Of a stretch of 64,000 nucleotides of DNA, positions 57,745 to 64,000 are shown one piece after another. Location: positions 558,001 through 622,000 of the forward strand of contig JACGCM010001242.1 in the NCBI GenBank assembly GCA_014058105.1, given 5' to 3'. Position numbers and translations under genes: made by a program. A model generated the notes under the pieces. The model saw only the letters and a list, made by a program, of their open reading frames with translations, made no database searches and was not told where the DNA came from. The stretch comes from Kingdonia uniflora (taxonomy: Eukaryota > Streptophyta > Magnoliopsida > Ranunculales > Circaeasteraceae). The stretch's first letter is position 1; each line of letters begins with the position of its first letter.

Positions 57745-59903
57745 GGCAAAAATACATAACCGTCGAGCTTTGAGGCAGAGACTTGTGGATGAAGAGGTCG
57801 ACGAAGTCAAAGTTAGCACTTCTGGTCGAGACCCAATAGATGGTGGTAGCAATTTAGAGGTGTTAGATGTGGTAACCAAGGCCCCGTTGTCCATAATTCT
57901 ACCGGCTTAGGATGTTCTGGTCACGAGACATCCAAAGACGATAGTGATGAAAAGGAAATGGTATGGGGGAATGGATGTAATGTAGGACCTTCGGGTGATA
58001 AAGAGGGAGGTAAGGTACAGAGGGGAGATAGTGAGGATTCCACTGAGTCGAATAAGGTCGAAGGTGCCGTTTCGGCTAAAGATAGGATTAGGTTAGATCG
58101 GTTTGCTGCGAAATTAGAACTCTCGAAGGTGGGGGTGCTTCTTAGTGCTACGGGGGCAGGGTTGACCTTCAGATCAGACCTTGGGGAAGGGATTATGGCT
58201 TTTAGGGGCCAAATTCAATTGGAACTGGAGCTTCCTTTTCGGCAGCTGGTGAAAGAAGTGCTGAATTTCTGGGGGTGGCTCCGGTGTAGATGAACGGTAA
58301 TTTTTATGAGATGATGAGGGTGATAGAGGGGATGAATATAAAATTAGCTGGTGAGAGTCGAAGTTTAATTAAGTGCTTCGACATTATCACCTTTTATTCG
58401 AGGAAGGATAGTCAAAACCCGGGGACCTATCACATCCAATGTCACCCAGAGGAACCTTGGATCTTTGATCTGTGCTCGACAGGCCGGGGGTGGAATAAAG
58501 ATTTACTGATTATAAGGGGTAACTATGAGAATCTAGACGAGCATGACCCTTATAAATTGCATCATAGGGTATATAACGAAAGTAAGTTTACTGTTGATGG
58601 GTTTGTTGTTGATGTGTTTCTGAAATAAGTGATAACTGTGTTTTTGCTTTACTTTGCAGGTTCGAAGAGTTCATCTTGTGATAATCCGGTGAATTATATT
58701 GATACTCTGCTCGAGGCTAGTGAAGACTGGGTAAATTCGGTGTTTGACAGTCTCAAGATCTAGAGACAAAGGAGAAAAGATGGATTCCCAGCTTCGAGAT
58801 GTACCCGCTACGACGAAGCGACAAAGAGAAATAGATGGTTAGGTGTTTCGAAGGAGCAAAAATAAATGGGAGGGGAAGAGTTGCCAAGGAACTACCAGCT
58901 TGTACCGAGATCGCGAAGGGGTACGAAGCAAGCGGCGCCAGTGTCCGAAGGGGGTAGAGAGGCATCGAGGATGAAACCAAAACAGGTGCCTTCTCAAGCC
59001 GGAAAAGGGAAGGGCCGAATAGCTCCTAAAGTCCCTAAGGTGCAACAAGGCTATTCAACATAAGAGGTGCAAGGTGCTTGGGGAGGGTGATACATTAGAG
59101 GATGATGAAGAAATAACGGAGGCTGAACGACTGGAGCAGGCTGTGGTGAAGCAGGCTTCGATGGTCGAGCTCTGGGAAGATGACCCCGATGAAGCTTCAA
59201 AGAAGATAAAGAAGTACATGTTTCAGGTAACTATATACAGCTTTCTATAGTGATATTTCGAGGTTACTTGTAAATTGTTTGAGTTTCAAGGTTCACTGAT
59301 ATCTTAAGTATTTTTAGCAGATGGAAGTCTGGGTAGAGACTTGCAACAAGGCGATAAAGTCAGTAAAGGCGAAGTTGCGATAAGCAAAGAAAAACCTAGA
59401 TCTTTCTCGTGGGAAAGAGGCATCATGGGTGTCTCAAGTCAGGAAGTTGAAGAAAGATATTGATGTACTTACTGACTCTTATGATGAGAGGCTCGAGCAG
59501 CAGTGGTCAAGGTTGGAGCGAGAGTGGTCGCCCAAGCTAAAGCCTGTGAGAAGGCAAAAGCAGAACAGAAGGTGGGCTTCCAGCGGCAGTATGATAAGGA
59601 ATCCATGGAGAATGTGAGGTTGAAGAAGTTTATAGATGGTATGGGGTATGATACCGATACATTGCAACCTTATCCAGTGTCTCCAAATCTTGTTAAGGGG
59701 ATGAGTTGCAGATGAAGGGAGGGGAGGTGAACGTTGTTGGGGAGGCAATTGGAAGTACTGGGGGTGGTGCTGAAACTTCTCTTCTTGGCGCACCCATTGG
59801 TGGCACTGCTGATGGTCTGGCGGTCGAAGGATCGAATGAGGCTGCTGAGGTTGGTGGTGCTGGGGCGTCTGTGGAGCAAGAAGGTGCAACCACCCCCATA
59901 TGA
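57745..59903 (+). pseudogene. Element D antisense gene, three main exons
   Basis: Exon 1 (57745-58581): a charged start, IRLDRFAAKLELSKVGVLL, DLGEGIMAFRGQIQLELELP, RQLVKEVLNFW, a frameshift and a stop near 58288, then MNGNFYEMMRVIEGMNIKL, PGTYHIQCHPEEPWIFDL and TGRGWNKDLLIIRGNYENL. Intron 1 is 58582-58659 (GTAAGTTTAC...TTTGCAG). Exon 2 (58660-59226) has YIDTLLEASEDWVNSVF and KGKGRIAPKVPKVQQ, then a charged part ending DDPDEASKKIKKYMFQ. Intron 2 is 59227-59320 (GTAACT...TTTTAGCAG). Exon 3 codes for a coiled coil, then LKKFIDGMGYDTDTLQPYPV and a Gly/Ala-rich tail ending at 59903. About five lesions. Confidence 0.75.
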
Positions 59904-60510
59904 GGTATTTAGAGCTGGGTTCTTATGCCTTCTTCTGCTGGTTGAAATGTTGAGTTGTACTATGTGTGAACGATGTTATTTTTTTTGTTGGTTTTGTTAT
60001 CTGTTGAATTTCTAAAGTTGGTGCTGAACATATTGATGCGTAATTTTTGAACATACTAATTCTGAACTTCCAATTTGATATCTCTCTTGTGGATGGATTT
60101 TGTTATCTCTCTGAGTTTGAATTGCTGGAATTTAAATGCACGTTCTGTTCATTATGCTTGTTTTGGACTCTTGATGATTGATCTTTGAATTATGCTGCAA
60201 TTGTTCCCGCAATGGATAATATATTGAATGTGTTATGTGCTGGATGGATTTACATATAGTATTTTTGTAAATGGTTGCTGTTTAGGATTGTAGAAGTTTG
60301 ATCTGTTGGAATAGAAATTCGATCTGTTGAAATTTGATTTGCTTGATCTAGAAACTTGATTTGTTTGAAGTAGAAATTTGAGCTGCTTGAAGTTGAAATT
60401 TGATCTGTTCGAATAATTGCAGTGTGATCGAAGCCTGAAGAGTCTCGAAGATATGTAGATCAAATTCTAGATATTTTGCTGGATATCGAAGGCCGAAGCC
60501 ACAGCGATGT
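59904..60510 (+). other. Spacer after the antisense gene of D, with short TTGATCTG-type repeats
   Basis: No gene. From 60290 to 60420 a 27-30 bp motif (GAAATTTGATCTGTT-GAA-T/AG) is repeated about five times, degenerate. It may include the antisense 3' UTR. Confidence 0.5.
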
Positions 60511-60519
60511 TGAAATTTT

Positions 60520-61170
60520 GAAAATTTCCAGGTCGCCTCCAAGTATCAGTCGGGCCAAGGGGACGTGATACTTAGAGGAAACCCAAAAATTTACTAGACT
60601 TTGAAGGCTTGAGCCACAGTGAAGCAATATCTTATCACCTTCAACGCATTCCCGAGGGTCCGGTCTTTTGACCATCCTTGCCCCTCGAGTTTACTCGAGT
60701 ATTAGAAACTTGAGCAATTCAAGATCGCCCCCAAGTACCAGTCGGGGTGAGGGTGGACATGATACCCAGGGAAAATAAAAAAAAGGACTGGACTTTGAAG
60801 GTTTCAGAGCCTGGACGAAGTATATCTGATCGCCTCCAATGCAACCCCGAGGGTTCGGTCTTTCGGCCTTCCTTGCCCCTCGAGTTTGCTCGAAATTAGA
60901 TACTTGAACAATTCATGGCCGCCCCCAAGTATCAGTCGGAGCGAGGGTGGACATGATACCTAGGTTAAACCAAGAAAAGGACTGGACTTCGAAGGCCTGA
61001 GCCATAGCGAAGCAATATCCGATCGCCCCCAATGCATCCCCGAGGGTCCGGTCTTTCGACCTTCCTTACCCCTCGAATTTGCTCAAAATTGGAGACTTGA
61101 GCAATTCATGGCCACCCCCAAGTATTTGTCGAGATGAAGTTGGACATGATACCTAAGTTAAACCAAGAAA
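60520..61170 (+). repeat. About 193-bp hairpin tandem array of element D
   Basis: Units repeat at 60711, 60905 and 61098 (TGA-CAATTCA-GG/CC start). Cores at about 60539, 60733, 60927 and 61120 carry AAGTATCAGTCGG and GGACATGATACCTAGG-like arms that pair. A second block, CCCCGAGGGT-CGGTCTTTCG, then CCCTCGAGTTTGCTCGA, also holds a palindrome (TCGAGTTTGCTCGA). Confidence 0.85.
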
Positions 61171-61239
61171 TACAAAGTAAAAATGGAAACGAAGTCTGGG
61201 TGGAACAATCTTGTTTATTGAATATGCCGGATTACATTA

Positions 61240-62345
61240 GTTGTACATGATTAGAGATAAGGCTTATTATAGGAGACCAGCTGCATTGTGTTCTAGGGGT
61301 TTGGTAGAGGCTCTTCGTCTTCCGTCGTTAAGTAATAAGAACCCTTGTCTATTTTATCGTAGACGACGTAGGATCCTTCCCAAGATTCGGCTAACTTGCC
61401 GGCATTCCGATGTTTCGAAGATTGATTGACATGTCGAAGTACTAGATCTTCAATGTTGAAACTTCTTGGTCGAACTCTCTTATTGTAGGATTTTTGAAGT
61501 GAAGTGTGGTAGCAACCAAGGTTGGCGATAGCTCGGTCTCTGGTCTCATCGATCCATAACATATTGCACGAAAGTTCGAACTCATTATCTTCATTTGGGA
61601 AGCTAGGGTCTCAGGTGGGTACTTCGAATTGAGTTGGTAGTACAGCTTTGGTCCCATATGTCAGGAGGAAAGGGGTGCATCCTGCGGATTTTCTTGGTGT
61701 TATGCGATAGGCCCAGATGACGTGTTATAACTCTTGAACCCATCGTCCTTTCTTTGCATCGACACTCTTCTTAAGACCGTCGACAATTTTTTTGTTGATT
61801 GCTTCGACTTGACCATTACCCTAGGGATAGTAAGGTATTGAGGGTGAGAGAATGATGTTATGTTTTTTCAGGAAGTTTCTGACTTTACTACCGACGAATT
61901 GGGGACCATTTTCGCATCGAATCCTATGGGGGCAGCCGAAGTGAGTGATGATGTTTTTCCATAAAAATTTGATAACTTCTTCTCTGGTTCGACAAAGAGG
62001 AACAGCTTCGACCCATTTAGTAAAGTAATCGGTTGCGATGATGATATTTTCTCTGCTACCCGAGGCTTTTGGGAAGGGTCCAATGAGATTGATGGCCCTT
62101 CTTTTGAATGGCCAAGAGACTTGACTAAAATGGAGGTCTCAAGAGGGGCAATGGATATCGTGAGCATAACGCTGGCATTTGTCACATTGTTTTGCATACT
62201 CTGAAGCTTGTTTTTTCATATCGGGCCAAAATAATCCTTGGGTAACAGCTCGAAGGGCCATAGAATGACCAGCAGTGTGAGCACCGCAGGATCCTTCGTG
62301 AATTTGGCTAAGATTTGAGAGGCTTCGGCTTGGGATATGCATCGA
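61240..62345 (-). pseudogene. Element D integrase, nearly complete
   Basis: From high to low: EGSCGAHTAGHSMALRAVTQ and KKQASEYAKQCDKCQRYA give an intact HHCC zinc-binding part. The core has ATDYFTKWVEAVPL (first D), RCENGPQFVGSKV (second D replaced by E) and GNGQVEAINKKIVDG (the E), with a stop just before. Then WVQEL, AYRITPRKSAGCTPFLLTYG, LWIDETRDRAIANLGCYHTS and GKLAESWEGSYVVYDKIDKG. Only three or four lesions. The D-to-E change is conservative but would be expected to cripple strand transfer. Confidence 0.85.
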
Positions 62346-62605
62346 AGGAGGATGCCATTTGGGGATTTTTGATGTAGTTGGTTTTTATGGATAGTGTATC
62401 TGCGGTAGTTTTCTAGCAGCGACCGTTTGGCTTTGGCATCATTTGGGAGAATGGCATTATTGAGGTAATGAAGAAACGGTGTTCCCCAATCGTCTGGATC
62501 GTGACTCTTGCCCCCAGTATTGATGGTATTATTTTCCATCTGGTCGATACTTGGGCGTTCGAGTACTTTGATATGGAGTGTCCGAGATTCTGACTGCCCG
62601 TGCAT
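62346..62605 (-). pseudogene. Element D linker between second RNase H and integrase
   Basis: The open frame holds DDWGTPFLHYLNNAILPNDA, then SLLENYRRYTIHKNQLHQKS and LLRCISQAEASQILAKF, the usual N-terminal extension of Tat integrases that leads into the zinc-binding part. Confidence 0.75.
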
Positions 62606-62609
62606 AGCT

Positions 62610-63015
62610 GCTATGTAGGTGAGAGCATCTGCATGTCTATCTTCTCCTCGAAGGTAATGTGTGATTGTGGATTTTTTGGGAACCGGTTCATGCGTTGTCG
62701 CACAAAAAGAGCGTAATCAGCCATGCGACCGTTAGCTTGGTTTTTTCCTGTGTAGTGTCTCTAAACAAGTTGATAATCTGTAAAGACTGCAAGTTTGGGA
62801 ATGCCAAGGTCGAGTGCGAGGTCAAGGCCGTAGATCAAGGCTTCATACTCTGCTTCGTTATTAAAATATTCGAAGGCAAGTTTGGCAGCTTTTTCTATGT
62901 GATCATTAGTGGGTGTTACCAAGACAATACCAATTCCTGAACCATTAGGTCCTGCTGATCCATCTGTGAATAAACGCCAACCAGTGAGAGGGTCTCAGGG
63001 ATCTACTATTTTGGG
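62610..63015 (-). pseudogene. Element D second RNase H (aRNH type)
   Basis: The minus strand reads WRLFTDGSAGPNGSGIGIVL (62980), NEAEYEALIYGLDLALDLGI (62855) and then LAVFTDYQLV and NGRMADYALFVRQRMNRF. The catalytic D, E and D are all visible, so this domain is intact at its active site. It shows the dual RNase H plan of the Tat lineage. Confidence 0.8.
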
Positions 63016-63159
63016 TTGGTCTTCTGATAAATCGTCTTCATGTTCTTCCCAATCAACATCTTCGACCGGGAAGTCAGCTAGAAAGTCTGCTACTGCTTGG
63101 CATTTCTGGGATATTTACATCTCGAAGGTAATGTCGTGTTCGCCAAGATATACGGACTA

Positions 63160-63649
63160 CTGTTGCACTCGTCTAGATTTTTCTTTTTTGTTGCGTACTT
63201 CTTGAAGGGGGTAACTGGTAATAACACGGATGGGATGAGCCTAAAAATATGGTTTGAGCTTACGGGGCTGAATAGACAAGTGTGAGGAGTAAACGCTCGA
63301 TTTTTGAATATCGAGTTTCTGCGGGGGTTAGGGTTTTGCTGATGAAATATGCAGGTTTTTCGATGTTGGAATCTAGTCGAATGAGCACTGAATTGAGAGA
63401 ATTTTTTGTGGCAACAAGGTATAAAGAGAGTGTTTCTCCTTCGATAGGTGTGCTGATGACTAGTGGACGGCCAAGATAAGTTTTGAGTTCAAGGAAGGCT
63501 TGTTCACACTCAGGGGTCCAGTCGATCTCGGGATTGTTTTTCTTTTTTGCTTTGTGGATGCCTTGATCTCGCAGGAGGGAAAAGAGCCAGGCACATCGAT
63601 CTGAAGATTTATAAATAAAATTATTAAGGACAGCTATCCTGCCCGCCAC
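63160..63649 (-). pseudogene. Element D RNase H (first)
   Basis: AGRIAVLNNFIYKSSDRCAW, then FSLLRDQGIHKAKKKNNPEI, CEQAFLELKTYLGRPLVIST, LSLYLVATKNSLNSVLIRLD and KPAYFISKTLTPAETRYSKI, open over 129 codons, followed by a stop at 63260 and more RNase H (KLKPYF) to about 63160. Standard gypsy type. Confidence 0.85.
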
Positions 63650-64000
63650 TTTTTAGACGTTTTTCTTGGTTCGGGGTGAAGGCATGTCTATGAGGGCTCG
63701 AATATGGGTGAGGTCAATCTCTATCCCGCGTTTACTGATAAGGTGACCCAAAATTTTTCTGGATGACACGCCAAATTAGCACTTATCTGGGTTGTGTTTC
63801 ATATTATACATGCAAAGTATTAAAAAGATTTTTAAGAGGTCTTGGATATGCCAAGCAAGGTTTTCCTGAAGGCTCTTGCATAACATATCGTCGATGTAGA
63901 CTTCGACAGATTTGCCAAGCAAGGGTTTGAACATGGATATGACAAGGCGTTGGTAAGTGGAACTGGTATTTTTATGGCCGAAGGGCATAACATTGAAACA
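63650..64000 (-). pseudogene. Element D RT, C-terminal part, off the right edge
   Basis: MPFGHKNTSSTYQRLVISMF, LGKSVEVYIDDMLCKSLQEN and MKHNPDKC are the catalytic YIDD block and its neighbours. The frame shifts near 63770 and goes on to 63650 (HLISKRGIEIDLTHIRALID). The N-terminal RT, protease, gag and 5' LTR lie outside the window. Confidence 0.85.

Larger units (their letters stand above)
54377..64000 (-). mobile_element. Tat-lineage Ty3/gypsy element D, 5' part outside the window
   Basis: A 740-bp 3' LTR, PPT, antisense module on the plus strand, hairpin array, integrase, second RNase H, RNase H and RT up to the right edge. The pol is the best preserved of all copies. Inserted in the tandem array of F, with CCCCC before the LTR as the probable duplicated site. 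Confidence 0.9.

Noticed and set aside
59706..60015. Second plus-strand frame (59734-60015) rich in Leu at the end of the D antisense gene
   Set aside because: Alternative frame of exon 3. Conservation with F and C supports the Gly/Ala-rich frame ending at 59903.

Overview
The window is plant nuclear DNA, most likely from a eudicot. It carries plant L1-type LINE, Tat-lineage Ty3/gypsy and chromovirus-type coding remains, and a fragment of a plant MA3-domain gene. I found no intact host gene, rRNA, tRNA or CRISPR array. It is a deeply nested repeat cluster of the pericentromeric or intercalary heterochromatin type, and nearly every reading frame is broken by stops and frameshifts.

Layout. 1-5595: minus-strand LINE, running off the left edge. 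5602-20818: plus-strand Tat element A. Its 5' LTR is cut down to 162 bp, and a hAT-like transposon carrying an MA3 gene fragment (17126-18651) sits inside it. 20819-22028: unassigned older DNA. 22029-51595: minus-strand chromovirus-type gypsy element E. E was broken in its RNase H by a MITE-like element (23833-50222, TAA duplicated). Tat element C (24577-50084, minus, TSD ATTTT) then landed in that element, and Tat element B (33052-46385, plus, TSD ACTTT) landed in the reverse transcriptase of C. 51600-54376: a remnant of another minus-strand Tat element (F). 54377-64000: minus-strand Tat element D, inserted in the tandem repeats of F and running off the right edge.

How the parts work together. 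A and B form one Tat family (564-bp LTR beginning TGTAGGGACC). C, D and probably F form a second family, whose LTR on its own strand begins TGTAGTAGCC in D and in the 5' LTR of C. Both families share one plan: LTR, PBS, gag, protease, RT, RNase H, a second RNase H, integrase, then a large module, PPT and LTR. The module is transcribed, by inference, in the opposite direction. It has a TATA box about 80 bp before the ATG of a short antisense ORF, then a multi-intron antisense gene coding for a globular domain, a basic linker and a long coiled coil. It ends at a tandem array, placed between the convergent ends of the integrase and antisense genes, whose units form hairpins. Intron positions are the same in five copies from two divergent families. 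Antisense extra ORFs are known in Tat elements (maize Grande, Silene Retand). The promoter, shared intron map and hairpin arrays seen here are the best candidates for something not fully described.
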